Below, piece after piece: positions 33,632 to 42,233 of a DNA stretch of 64,000 bases. The notes below the pieces were generated by a model. The model saw only the letters and a program-made list of their open reading frames with translations. It was not told where the DNA came from and ran no database searches. A program made the position numbers and the translations under genes. Source of the DNA: Extibacter muris (GTDB taxonomy: Bacteria > Bacillota > Clostridia > Lachnospirales > Lachnospiraceae); contig NZ_SMMX01000016.1 of NCBI RefSeq assembly GCF_004345005.1, positions 1-64,000 on the forward strand, written 5' to 3'. How positions within the stretch are numbered: position 1 is the first letter of the stretch; each line of letters opens with the position of its first letter.

Positions 33632-34830
33632 TACAGGCAGAGCAGTTACATGCCAGAGTTATGGAAGAACTGGATATGACGAAGGAGATAGAAGACGAGG
33701 AACTTACCGATCTTATCCACAGAGTACTTCAGGAAGCCTGCATGCAGGAATATATCACACTGAGAGAGCGGACCGCGCTAGGCAAAGAACTATTCAATGC
33801 GTTCCGCAAGCTGGATCTGCTCCAGGAGCTGCTGGAAGATGAAAGCATTACCGAAATTATGATAAATGGAACGAAAAACATATTTATCGAACAGGACGGG
33901 AGGCTGTCTCGGACGGATAAACGCTTTACGTCCAAAGATAAGCTGGAGGACGTAGTACAGCAGATCGTATCAGGCGCCAACAGGGTAGTCAACGAAGCTT
34001 CGCCCATCGTGGACGCAAGGCTGCCGGACGGGGCACGGGTCAATGTAGTGCTCGCGCCGGTGGCTCTTGACGGTCCGATAGTCACAATCCGTAAGTTTCC
34101 AAAGGATACCATCACGATGGAACAGCTTATCACATGGAATTCTGTCAGCCGCGAGGCCGCAGACTTTCTTACACTTCTCACCGCCGCAAAGTACAACATC
34201 TTCATCAGCGGCGGAACCGGTTCAGGTAAGACAACTTTCTTAAACGCACTGTCGCAGTACATTCCCGGAGATGAAAGAATTATAACAATCGAAGATAATG
34301 CAGAGCTGAAAATAATGGATATACCTAACCTGGTGCGTCTGGAAGCGCGTAATGCAAATGTGGAAGGCACCGGGGAGATTACAATCCGCAATCTGATAAA
34401 AGCAGCGCTCCGCATGCGGCCGGACAGGATTATTGTCGGGGAGGTCCGCTCAGATGAGGCCATAGACATGCTGCAGGCGCTCAACACCGGACACGACGGC
34501 AGCCTCAGTACAGGACATGCCAACAGTCCAAAAGATATGCTGAGCCGTCTGGAAACTATGGTGCTTATGGGAATGGACCTCCCGCTTCCGGCCATACAGA
34601 GGCAGATTGCTTCGGGACTGGATATTATCGTCCATCTTGGGAGGCTGAGGGACAAAAGTAGAAAAGTGCTTGAAATTGTGGAAGTGCTGGATTATCAGGA
34701 AGGTGAGATTATGCTTAGCCCGTTGTTCGTATTTGAAGAGACGGGAGTGGCTGGGGGAAAGATAAAGGGTGAATGGAGGAGGATTCATGAAATTACGTGC
34801 AAAGAAAAGCTGCTGGCAGCAGGATATTAG
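33628..34830 (+). CDS. Tad secretion ATPase TadA/CpaF
   Basis: A 400-residue type II/IV secretion ATPase that powers pilus extension (and in Tad systems also retraction). The Walker A is FISGGTGSGKTTFLNAL (K201). Also visible are the Asp-box region ERIITIEDNAEL, the Walker B-like RMRPDRIIVGEVR and the His-box LNTGHDGSLSTGHANS. The N-terminal region matches CpaF (LLEDESITEIMINGTKNIFIEQ). Its start overlaps the TadZ-like gene by ATGA and its end overlaps the TadB gene, so the operon is translationally coupled. Confidence 0.95.
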   Translation: MIQAEQLHARVMEELDMTKEIEDEELTDLIHRVLQEACMQEYITLRERTALGKELFNAFRKLDLLQELLEDESITEIMINGTKNIFIEQDGRLSRTDKRFTSKDKLEDVVQQIVSGANRVVNEASPIVDARLPDGARVNVVLAPVALDGPIVTIRKFPKDTITMEQLITWNSVSREAADFLTLLTAAKYNIFISGGTGSGKTTFLNALSQYIPGDERIITIEDNAELKIMDIPNLVRLEARNANVEGTGEITIRNLIKAALRMRPDRIIVGEVRSDEAIDMLQALNTGHDGSLSTGHANSPKDMLSRLETMVLMGMDLPLPAIQRQIASGLDIIVHLGRLRDKSRKVLEIVEVLDYQEGEIMLSPLFVFEETGVAGGKIKGEWRRIHEITCKEKLLAAGY

Positions 34831-35542
34831 GCCCGCAGAGTATGTGCGGGGAACTTTGAAGAGCACGCTGCTGACAGTGCTGACGGCATGGCTTTACTAC
34901 CGCTCTGCACTCGCCGTCCCGCTGCTGGCACCGGTGTGGCTATGGCATTACAGCATATGGAAAAGGGAATGCCTGCGGAAAAAGACCGGCACTTTCCAGC
35001 TCCAGTTCAAGGATGCCATCCAAGCTTTATCTTCGGCGCTCAGCACAGGTTATTCTATAGAAAATGCATGGAAGGAGACAGAGAAGGAATTGAAGCTTTT
35101 ATACAGTGGTGATGACAGAATCCGCAAAGAGCTTCATATCATCGTATCCCAGATAAGGATAAATGTTCCTATGGAGCAGATTATGGGAGACTTTACGGAG
35201 CGGGTAAAGCAAGAAGACGTGCGGAACTTTGCGGCAGTCTTTACTGCGGCAAGGAAGAGCGGAGGTGATATGGTTGCCATCATTCAGAATACAGCCGGGC
35301 AGATAGGAGACAAGATAGAGGTTAAGAGGGAAATAGATACCATTCTGGCAGCCAAGGAGTACGAGTTCAAGGTGATGTCCGCTGTCCCGTATATCATTAT
35401 CGGATATATGTCGTTAAGCTTTCCTGAATTCATGGGAGCTTTATATGGAAATGTAATAGGAACAGGAGTGATGACGATATGCCTCGCAGCATATATAGGA
35501 GCCTGTTGTCTTGGACAAAGGATAATAGGGATAGAAGTCTGA
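34787..35542 (+). CDS. Tad inner-membrane platform protein TadB-like (T2SSF)
   Basis: A 252-residue type II secretion F-domain protein. An N-terminal helix pair (about residues 25-55) is followed by the cytoplasmic helical F domain (QFKDAIQALSSALSTGYSIENAW, FAAVFTAARKSGGDMVAII) and C-terminal helices (about 200-250). It is one of the two platform proteins of the pilus. The ATG at 34787 follows GGAGGAGG; an ATG at 34769 lies within that site. It overlaps cpaF by 44 bases and the next gene by 64 bases. Confidence 0.88.
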   Translation: MKLRAKKSCWQQDIRPAEYVRGTLKSTLLTVLTAWLYYRSALAVPLLAPVWLWHYSIWKRECLRKKTGTFQLQFKDAIQALSSALSTGYSIENAWKETEKELKLLYSGDDRIRKELHIIVSQIRINVPMEQIMGDFTERVKQEDVRNFAAVFTAARKSGGDMVAIIQNTAGQIGDKIEVKREIDTILAAKEYEFKVMSAVPYIIIGYMSLSFPEFMGALYGNVIGTGVMTICLAAYIGACCLGQRIIGIEV

Positions 35543-36750
35543 TGGTTTTCGCTGTCATCCTGCTGCTTGCTTCAGGAATGGTTCTTCTCATATTAGACGG
35601 AAAGGCGTATGCCACTGAGACAGACGGGACGATAACAAGGAACGAGCATGGCAAGGGAAGCAGGACGGAGGAGCTGGAAGCCGGTATCCAGGGAGGCAGC
35701 GACAGGATACCTATACAAATTGAAGTACAAGAACAGCAGTATAGCGCAAAGGAGATAAAAAAGGTATTCGACCGGGCCATCAGCCAGATGGAACGGCGGA
35801 TCCTCGGCACCAATAAAAGCCTGGACCACATCGAAGAAGATATGGAGCTGATTCAGGAGATACCAGAAGAACCGATTGCGGTGGAATGGGAACTTGACAG
35901 ATATGATGTCATGAATATATACGGCGAGTTACAGCACGATGCTCTGGACAAGAAAGGGAGCATCATAAACATAAAGGCTGTTCTTACATATAAGGAAAAT
36001 CCCCAAAACCAGGCCCTGTACCAGTGTACAGCGGTACTCTATCCGAAAGAGCTGAAAGGCGCTGACAAACTTGCGGAAAAAGTACGAAATGCTGCAGAGC
36101 AGACAGAGGAGGAAACAAGGACGGAAAAGGAGCTGAATCTGCCGGATACTGTGGACGATAAAGCGGTATCGTATTACCGCAAAATGAATATAAGAGGAGC
36201 GGTACTTGCCGTCATGGCGGCACTTGTAGCGATTCTGCTCTACGCGCAGGAAAAGCAGAACGAGTTCAAAAGGGAAAAGGAAAAAAGGCTTCAGATGCTG
36301 CTGGACTACCCCGAGCTGGCTAATAAGTTTACATTGCTTCTCGGAGCAGGCCTGACAGTGAGGAATACATGGAAAAAAATGGTACGCGATTATGAGGAGC
36401 AGATAGAAGAGTGGGGCATCCGGTACGCCTATGAAGAGATGAAAGTTACGTTGAACGAGATGCAGAGCGGAGTTACGGAGGCGGAGAGCTATGAAAGGTT
36501 CGGCAGGCGCTGCAAAGTACAGGAATATGTAAAGTTCGGAGCACTCTTGTCACAGAATCTCAGGAAAGGGACGAAAGGACTCGTACAGCTGCTCAGGATA
36601 GATGCGCTCCAGGCATTTGAAGAACGGAAGACAAGAGCCAGAAGGCTTGGTGAAGAGGCGGGGACAAAACTGCTGCTGCCAATGTTCCTCATGCTTTCAG
36701 TAGTGCTTGTAATAGTAGTCGTGCCGGCATTTTTATCTATGCAGATATAG
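35479..36750 (+). CDS. TadC-like platform protein with an added N-terminal extracytoplasmic domain
   Basis: A 423-residue protein. An N-terminal membrane helix (about 22-42) is followed by about 190 residues predicted to be outside (charged, including an ALYQCTAVLYPKELKGADKL strand region). A second helix (about 238-256) leads to a T2SSF domain (about 275-400, LLGAGLTVRNTWKKMVRDY, FGALLSQNLRKGTKGLVQLL) and a last helix (LLLPMFLMLSVVLVIVVV). TadC proteins normally lack such an extracytoplasmic insertion. The ATG at 35479 has AGGAG 10 bases upstream; an ATG at 35542 overlapping the tadB stop is the alternative. Confidence 0.82.
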   Translation: MPRSIYRSLLSWTKDNRDRSLMVFAVILLLASGMVLLILDGKAYATETDGTITRNEHGKGSRTEELEAGIQGGSDRIPIQIEVQEQQYSAKEIKKVFDRAISQMERRILGTNKSLDHIEEDMELIQEIPEEPIAVEWELDRYDVMNIYGELQHDALDKKGSIINIKAVLTYKENPQNQALYQCTAVLYPKELKGADKLAEKVRNAAEQTEEETRTEKELNLPDTVDDKAVSYYRKMNIRGAVLAVMAALVAILLYAQEKQNEFKREKEKRLQMLLDYPELANKFTLLLGAGLTVRNTWKKMVRDYEEQIEEWGIRYAYEEMKVTLNEMQSGVTEAESYERFGRRCKVQEYVKFGALLSQNLRKGTKGLVQLLRIDALQAFEERKTRARRLGEEAGTKLLLPMFLMLSVVLVIVVVPAFLSMQI

Positions 36751-36764
36751 AAAGGAGAATGGGG

Positions 36765-36941
36765 ATGTGGAGAATACAGTATATTATGCATGTCTTAAAG
36801 GATAAAAAGGGAATCGGCGTAGTAGAAGTCATATTGATTCTGGTCGTCTTGATAGGCCTCGTTATAATCTTCAAATCTCAGCTGACAAGTCTTGTCCAGA
36901 CAATTTTTGAAAAAATCACAAGTGAAAGTTCCGGCATCTGA
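36765..36941 (+). CDS. Flp-type pilin
   Basis: A 58-residue prepilin. A short basic leader ends KDKKGIG, followed by VVEVILILVVLIGLVIIF, the hydrophobic core of Flp pilins with the conserved glutamate (GVVEVILI). Prepilin peptidase would cut after the glycine; the mature protein of about 40 residues polymerises into the pilus. ATG 36765 has AGGAG 7 bases upstream; the earlier ATG at 36759 is too close to it. The next gene starts only about 20 bases later. Confidence 0.9.
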   Translation: MWRIQYIMHVLKDKKGIGVVEVILILVVLIGLVIIFKSQLTSLVQTIFEKITSESSGI

Positions 36942-36962
36942 ATGCAGCCGACAGGAAATCAT

Positions 36963-38330
36963 ATGAAAAAAGGGGAAGTGACAGTATACTTAAGCCTAGT
37001 CTTTATTCTTCTGGTCTCTTTTTCAGGGGCTTTGCTAGAGAGCGCTTCGATACAGAATGGTAAAAACTACAGAAGGGCTGACATGAACAGAGCCGTGGAG
37101 TGCCTGTTTGCAGAGTACCAGAAGGAGCTGCTTGAAGAATATGACATCTTTGCGCTGGAAGGAAGCTACGAGACAGGTACCTATTCGGAACAGAACATAA
37201 AGGAGCGGCTGGCGTATTATGGCGCCGGGCAGATGGATCATGCAATCAAGAGAATCCAATTTCTCACGGATAACGGCTGCCAGGCATTTTACGGACAGAT
37301 GGCAGCCTACATGCGCCACAGATACGGACTCGCGGCAATGGAAGATAAGACTGGGATGGCTGCGGTATGGAGGCAGCAGGAAGAGAAGGCCAGAGAGTAC
37401 GAACAGGAAGACGAGGAGGCACAGGATACGCTGGATGGCCTGCTGGCGGAGAATGAGACCGAGCTGCCCCGGGAAGACAATCCGCTGGAACATACAAGGC
37501 AATTGAAACAGACTCCGCTGTTAGACCTTGTATGTCCCAAAGACATGCAAGTGTCGGAAAAGGCGGTCCCCAAAGACGACCTGCTGTCAAACAGAACACG
37601 TAATAAAGGATTTGGGGATTTTTCAGATACTGAACAGAAAGACGGCGCACTATCCAAACTTCTTGTCGGGGAGTATATGTTGGAGCATTTTGACTGTGCG
37701 TCAGATAAGGATGAAAAGACAGGTCCGCTTGATTATGAACTGGAATACATTTTAAACGGACAGCCCGGTGATAGAGAAAATCTGGAAATGACGGCCCGGA
37801 AGCTGCTCTTGCTCAGATTTGTACCCAATTATACATATATACAAACGGACAGCCAGAAGAAGGCAGAGGCGGAGGCGGCAGCACTGGCGCTGTGCACACT
37901 GATCGCGCTGCCGGCCGTGACAGAGGCAGCCGCGCAGGGGATCTTGCTTGCCTGGGCCTTTGGGGAGACGCTTGTCGATATACGTGCACTGTTGAAGGGC
38001 AGCAAAGTGCCAATAGTAAAATCAAAGGAAAGCTGGCAGCTTCAACTCTCGGCTCTGCTGACATTGGGGACGGATACCGACTACACAGAAGGCCAAGATG
38101 CAGAGGACGGACTGGATTACCGGGAATATATAAGGATGCTTCTGTTTCTTGGTGACAGAGAACGTATGGGGATGCGGGCGCTTGACATGATGGAGCAAAG
38201 CCTGCGCCAGGAGAAAGGCCTTACTTTTTTCCGGGCGGACCAGTGTATCAGCAAGGTAGAAATCGAGACAGAATGCCCGTTGAGAAGGGGGATTACCTAC
38301 CAGTTTTCTACTTATTACTGCTACCGATAG
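36963..38330 (+). CDS. DUF5702-type Tad-locus membrane protein
   Basis: A protein of about 455 residues with an N-terminal pseudopilin-like anchor (KKGEVTVYLSLVFILLVSFSG) and a long, mostly helical extracytoplasmic region with many charged residues, plus an Ala-rich hydrophobic stretch (about residues 300-340). It matches DUF5702 proteins found in Lachnospiraceae Tad loci, which may be minor or adhesive pseudopilins. ATG 36963 has AGGAA 5 bases upstream; an ATG at 36942 abuts the flp stop and is less likely. Its precise function is unknown. Confidence 0.75.
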   Translation: MKKGEVTVYLSLVFILLVSFSGALLESASIQNGKNYRRADMNRAVECLFAEYQKELLEEYDIFALEGSYETGTYSEQNIKERLAYYGAGQMDHAIKRIQFLTDNGCQAFYGQMAAYMRHRYGLAAMEDKTGMAAVWRQQEEKAREYEQEDEEAQDTLDGLLAENETELPREDNPLEHTRQLKQTPLLDLVCPKDMQVSEKAVPKDDLLSNRTRNKGFGDFSDTEQKDGALSKLLVGEYMLEHFDCASDKDEKTGPLDYELEYILNGQPGDRENLEMTARKLLLLRFVPNYTYIQTDSQKKAEAEAAALALCTLIALPAVTEAAAQGILLAWAFGETLVDIRALLKGSKVPIVKSKESWQLQLSALLTLGTDTDYTEGQDAEDGLDYREYIRMLLFLGDRERMGMRALDMMEQSLRQEKGLTFFRADQCISKVEIETECPLRRGITYQFSTYYCYR

Positions 38331-38415
38331 GGGTGAATGCAGATACCCTCCCGATTCTCATTCATACACAGAGAAAACAACCACAAAATATAAAGAAAGG
38401 AGAAGGATTCGTACC

Positions 38416-39219
38416 ATGAATAATAGACTCCCCTCACAAAAAATCTATGATAATCATGCCGGGAGGGTATCTGCCTTCACCTCTATGGAAGCAAGTATTA
38501 CGGTAGAAGCGGCCATGGCCGTCCCGATTTTCTTTCTTGCCGTCGTCTGCCTCTTCTACCTCATGGAAATGTCCGCCGTACAGACGGCAGTCAGATCCGG
38601 GGTGCAGTATGCAGGAAAGGAGCTTGCAAAGGAGGCATACATCCTGCCCGCAGCAGTTCCGTCGAAGCTGGAGTCGGATATTGTTAATGCAGTGGGTGCT
38701 GACCGGCTGAACAGGAGCATCGTCGAAGGCGGAAGCAGCGGTATCCGCTGCCACAAGTCATGGATGTCACCTTCCACGGGAATCTGCAGCCTGACAGCAG
38801 AATACAGGATAAGGATTCCCATTCCCTTATTCAAGCTGCCTTCTCCATCCTATGAAATAAACATGAAGATAAAAGGGTGGACCGGTTACGAGAAGGCAGG
38901 ATTCGGCAGTGATAGAGAGAAAACAGTCTATGTGACAGAGACTGGAATAGTATATCATGAGGATTACCATTGTACCCATCTGGAATTGTCAATCCGACCG
39001 GTACAGTCAGCGGACATTCCGGAGCTTAGAAATGAAGGAGGGGGCAGGTACTATCCATGTGAGCACTGTGGCAGCTCTGGTTCCGGAGCCGTATTTATAA
39101 CAGACTCCGGCAACAGATACCACGGCTCGCTTGGATGCAGCGGGCTGAAGAGGACGATATATGCCGTTCCGGTGTCGGAGGCGGCAGGAAAGGGGGCATG
39201 CCAGCGATGTGGAAAGTGA
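38416..39219 (+). CDS. TadE-like pseudopilin with two C-terminal His/Cys modules
   Basis: A 267-residue protein. Residues about 23-50 are a pilin-like signal and helix (SMEASITVEAAMAVPIFFLA). A beta-rich part follows to about 165. The C-terminus holds two copies of a module: VYVTETGIVYHxxxxC...PCEHCG (H181, C186, C215, C218) and VFITDSGNRYHxxxxC...ACQRCG (H236, C241, C262, C265). Similar 'tG..YH...C..L...C..C' modules are found at the C-termini of some secreted nucleases and ComEC-like proteins and look like metal sites. Their presence on a pseudopilin is unusual. An AAAGGAG site is about 14 bases upstream. Confidence 0.82.
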   Translation: MNNRLPSQKIYDNHAGRVSAFTSMEASITVEAAMAVPIFFLAVVCLFYLMEMSAVQTAVRSGVQYAGKELAKEAYILPAAVPSKLESDIVNAVGADRLNRSIVEGGSSGIRCHKSWMSPSTGICSLTAEYRIRIPIPLFKLPSPSYEINMKIKGWTGYEKAGFGSDREKTVYVTETGIVYHEDYHCTHLELSIRPVQSADIPELRNEGGGRYYPCEHCGSSGSGAVFITDSGNRYHGSLGCSGLKRTIYAVPVSEAAGKGACQRCGK

Positions 39220-39638
39220 GCCAGGTTATCTGTATCGGGGCCATGGCGGGGATGTCAGTGACTGATATGATGTACCGAAAGGTTCCGGAGGCGTTCCTTA
39301 TAGTGGGAGGTGCGGCGGCCATATTGTATCAATGCATATTCAGAACGGTTGAGGTATGGCTTCTGTTTGGAGGGGCAGGTATCGGATGCTTCTTCCTGCT
39401 TATGAGCAAAGTAACCAGAGAGGGAATAGGGTATGGAGACAGCTGGGGGATACTGGTGCTCGGATTATATATGGGCATGTGGAATCTGCTTGGGGTACTT
39501 CTGGGCGCGTTAACACTCCTGCTGTTGGCGGCCATGGCATATTTAGTGACAGGGCGTTTCAAAAAAAATGTCTCCCTCCCGTTCTATCCGTTCCTCACTG
39601 GTGGGTATGTTCTCGTACTATTGACAGGAGTTGGTTAA
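39198..39638 (+). CDS. Prepilin peptidase (A24 family, TadV/CpaA-like)
   Basis: A 146-residue polytopic aspartyl protease that cleaves the Flp and TadE-like prepilins at the inner face of the membrane. The two catalytic aspartates are D23 (SVTDMMYRKVP) and D81 (GIGYGDSWG). About five to six helices are predicted, and there is no methyltransferase domain, as in TadV. ATG 39198 lies inside the end of the upstream gene with AGGAAAGGGGG ahead; ATG 39207 is an equal alternative. The next gene starts one base after its stop. Confidence 0.9.
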   Translation: MPAMWKVSQVICIGAMAGMSVTDMMYRKVPEAFLIVGGAAAILYQCIFRTVEVWLLFGGAGIGCFFLLMSKVTREGIGYGDSWGILVLGLYMGMWNLLGVLLGALTLLLLAAMAYLVTGRFKKNVSLPFYPFLTGGYVLVLLTGVG

Positions 39639-39639
39639 T

Positions 39640-40041
39640 ATGCTGAAAGAGAGAAAACTAAACGGAAGCATGACGGTAGAGATGTCCTTTATCATGCCCG
39701 TTATACTGCTGCTGGTTATGCAGTGCATTACCGCAGCTTTTTATTTTCATGACAAGAATATTATTTCAGGAGCGGCTTATGAGACTGCCGTGGTAGGAAG
39801 CACGAAAGCGCGCAAGGAGGGCGGTGCAGAAGAGGGAGAGCTTAAGGAACTCTTCCAGGAGAGGATTGGTGGGAAATGTATTTTGTTTCCCGGAGCAGAT
39901 GCATGTATCAGCATATCGGAGATTGAAGTTGTAGTCACTGCCAGTGCATCCGTGAAAAGGATGGGACTGTCCGTTATCAAGAAAGCCCGGATTACAGAAC
40001 CGGAAAAATATATAAGAGATATGAGGAGAATAGGAAAATAG
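39640..40041 (+). CDS. TadE-like pseudopilin
   Basis: A 133-residue protein with a pilin-like N-terminus (LNGSMTVEMSFIMPVILLLV) in which the conserved glutamate is kept, then a small extracytoplasmic domain. It is the second, simpler TadE-like protein of the locus. ATG 39640 has AGGAG 9 bases upstream, located in the end of the peptidase gene, so translation is coupled. Confidence 0.85.
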   Translation: MLKERKLNGSMTVEMSFIMPVILLLVMQCITAAFYFHDKNIISGAAYETAVVGSTKARKEGGAEEGELKELFQERIGGKCILFPGADACISISEIEVVVTASASVKRMGLSVIKKARITEPEKYIRDMRRIGK

Positions 40042-40045
40042 GCAT

Positions 40046-40780
40046 ATGGAACGGAAAATATCAATTGAATCAGAGGGCATATACAGGGAAGACTATCAGA
40101 TAAGGATGCTGAAGGCAAATGCAGTCCCGGGATTCTTAAAGATACAGGGACAGGGTGTTGACGGCATGACAAGATACGACTACGAAGTAAGCGGTAAAGT
40201 ATCTATGAAAGCAATGTACGAGCGCGGCAAATTAAACAGCAGGGATTTGGAACTGTTTCTGCACCAGCTTCTTGCAATTATAAAAGAGACGGAGAAATAC
40301 CTGCTGAATATACACTGCATCTTATTGGAACCGGAGTATATATTTTATGAGGATGAGACATTCTATTTCTGCTATTATCCCGCAGAAGAGCATGACATAT
40401 GGGATGCGCTGAAGCAGCTTGCTGATTATTTCGTAAAGCATGCCGATTACAAAGAGACCGCCTGTGTACAGATGGCATTTGCTCTTCACAAAGGTGTCCT
40501 GGAAGAGAATTACAGCCTTGAAAAGCTGGCGGAAACTTGTATGGAAGCGGCGAAAGCGTCTACGTTTGAAGAATGGAAGCAGGAAAAGGAGCAGCCGGAG
40601 GAGGTGGCTCCCATATATGACAGAAAGGAACATGACTGGATTGCAGAGCAGGAGATGGCAGGCACTATCATGGAAGAGACTGAAAACCTCTGGACTCCGG
40701 TCAAACGTTTTCTGAACAGACACAGGAAACCAAAATGGGGAGATTTTGACGGATTGTACATAGAGGAAGAAGAATTATAA
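40046..40780 (+). CDS. DUF6382 domain protein of the Tad locus
   Basis: A 244-residue, apparently soluble protein with the DUF6382 pattern (ANAVPGFLKIQGQGVDGMTRY, LLNIHCILLEPEYIFYED, ETFYFCYYPA). In related Tad loci this domain is often fused to a C-terminal FHA domain; here the protein ends in an acidic tail (GLYIEEEEL) with no FHA domain. It is the last gene of the Tad operon, 4 bases after the TadE-like gene. Function unknown, possibly regulatory. Confidence 0.78.
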   Translation: MERKISIESEGIYREDYQIRMLKANAVPGFLKIQGQGVDGMTRYDYEVSGKVSMKAMYERGKLNSRDLELFLHQLLAIIKETEKYLLNIHCILLEPEYIFYEDETFYFCYYPAEEHDIWDALKQLADYFVKHADYKETACVQMAFALHKGVLEENYSLEKLAETCMEAAKASTFEEWKQEKEQPEEVAPIYDRKEHDWIAEQEMAGTIMEETENLWTPVKRFLNRHRKPKWGDFDGLYIEEEEL

Positions 40781-40855
40781 AAATACACTAGTTACTATTT
40801 GGAAAAGGTATGTTATACTAGGGATGAATTAAAAAAGGGAAAATATTACAGTATT

Positions 40856-41482
40856 ATGAAAAAGACCAGATTAGATGCACCCTGTACGGCTGTGATTGCA
40901 GCAGCAAACGTAATCGTATTCTTCATCCTTACAATGGGAGGGATGACGGAGGACGCAGAGTATATGCTTGGACATGGCGCGATGTATGTGCCATATATAA
41001 TGGAAGGCGGAGAGTGGTATCGGCTGTTTACGAGTATGTTTCTGCACTTTGGATTTGAACATCTCGTGAACAACATGGTAATATTAATACTGCTTGGCTG
41101 GAATCTGGAAGTTGAGATAGGAAAGATAAAATACTTGGTCATATATTTTGCCAGTGGGATATGCGGTAACCTGTTGTCTATGTTCGGTGATCTGCAGACG
41201 GGAGAATATGTAGTATCAGCCGGTGCGTCGGGAGCAATCTTTGGGGTGATAGGGGCGCTTCTCTATGTTGCGGTCCGCAACCGCGGCCGGATAGGCAATG
41301 TATCCGGCCGGGGCATACTGTTCATGGTGGTTGTCAGCCTTTACTATGGATTCACCAGTGGCGGCGTGGACAACCTGGCGCATATCGGAGGCCTCGTGTC
41401 AGGGTTCGTGTTGGGCGTCCTTCTCTATTGGAAGAGAAAGGGTAAACGTAGTCGTTTTGCCGGGAACGGATATGACAGTTAA
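40856..41482 (+). CDS. Rhomboid family intramembrane serine protease
   Basis: A protein of about 208 residues with six predicted membrane helices. The catalytic dyad is S125 in SAGASGAIFGVIG and H176 in AHIGGLVSGF. The family's FLHFGFEHLVNNM (helix 2) is present. It cleaves membrane proteins within the bilayer; its substrates are unknown. ATG 40856 has only a weak AAAGGGAAAA upstream; a TTG at 40799 would add 19 residues but lacks a site. Its last 84 bases overlap the convergent histidine-kinase gene. Confidence 0.88.
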   Translation: MKKTRLDAPCTAVIAAANVIVFFILTMGGMTEDAEYMLGHGAMYVPYIMEGGEWYRLFTSMFLHFGFEHLVNNMVILILLGWNLEVEIGKIKYLVIYFASGICGNLLSMFGDLQTGEYVVSAGASGAIFGVIGALLYVAVRNRGRIGNVSGRGILFMVVVSLYYGFTSGGVDNLAHIGGLVSGFVLGVLLYWKRKGKRSRFAGNGYDS

Positions 41483-42148
41483 GGTGCCTCCGTGTGCAGA
41501 AGCAATACGGCGGCCGATGGCAAGTCCAAGCCCCGTCCCTCCTTGCTTGTGTGTAACGAACGGCTGAAAGATATCTTCGATATCTTCCTGTGGAATGCCG
41601 CATCCATCGTCTGTGACACTGATATGGAGCAGCTTATCTTCCGCAAAAGCATGGAAATAGATGGAACCATCTGAAGCTACCGCGTCTTTCGCGTTACGAA
41701 GAAGATTGAGAATCACTTCTCTCAGCTTTACTGCGTCACCGCTGATAACCGGCAGTTCGGGTTCCAGCCTTGATGTGAACTCGATATCGCATTCAACCAG
41801 AGAGGCGGCGAAAGAGACCACGATTGGCTTTAGAAATGACGTACAGTCAACTTCGGATAGCCGCAGCCTTTCGCCATTGTTATAGGAGGAAAGCTCCTCC
41901 AGCAGAAGGGTCATATATTCTATATCAGCACGCATACTGTCCCAGTATTTGTATGTAGTGACCTCCGGATGCTGTGACTCTATGAGCTGCAATGTGCTGT
42001 ACACAAGAGTCAGGGGATTCCGAATCTCATGGCTGATACTGCTGATGGTCATCTTCTGTGAGTCGAGAAGCTTCTGTATAAGTTCTTTTTTCTCAGGACT
42101 TTCGCCCATGATTTGTTGTAATTTGTCGAAGTCTGTCGCTGTAAACAT
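41399..42148 (-). CDS. Soluble sensor histidine kinase
   Basis: A 249-residue kinase made almost only of the HisKA and HATPase_c domains. The phosphorylated histidine is H40 in SSISHEIRNPL. ATP-site boxes are NLLRNAKDA (N), TDDGCGIP (G1) and GGTGLGLAIG (G2). There is no membrane helix and no input domain beyond about 30 N-terminal residues. It resembles the catalytic core of sporulation kinases. No response regulator is adjacent, so it is an orphan. Its 3' end overlaps the rhomboid gene by 84 bases tail to tail. Confidence 0.9.
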   Translation of the reverse strand: MFTATDFDKLQQIMGESPEKKELIQKLLDSQKMTISSISHEIRNPLTLVYSTLQLIESQHPEVTTYKYWDSMRADIEYMTLLLEELSSYNNGERLRLSEVDCTSFLKPIVVSFAASLVECDIEFTSRLEPELPVISGDAVKLREVILNLLRNAKDAVASDGSIYFHAFAEDKLLHISVTDDGCGIPQEDIEDIFQPFVTHKQGGTGLGLAIGRRIASAHGGTLTVISVPGKTTTFTLSLPIEKDAQHEP

Positions 42149-42233
42149 AGTAATTACCGCCCTTTCTGAACTAACAGTTTAGCATTGGCGGTGTAAATAA
42201 TCAATCATTATTTAAAAAAGGAAGGGTATAATT

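Noticed and set aside
33729-34655. 308-codon antisense frame in the Tad ATPase gene
   Set aside because: Ser/Leu-rich shadow of an essential, well-conserved ATPase gene.
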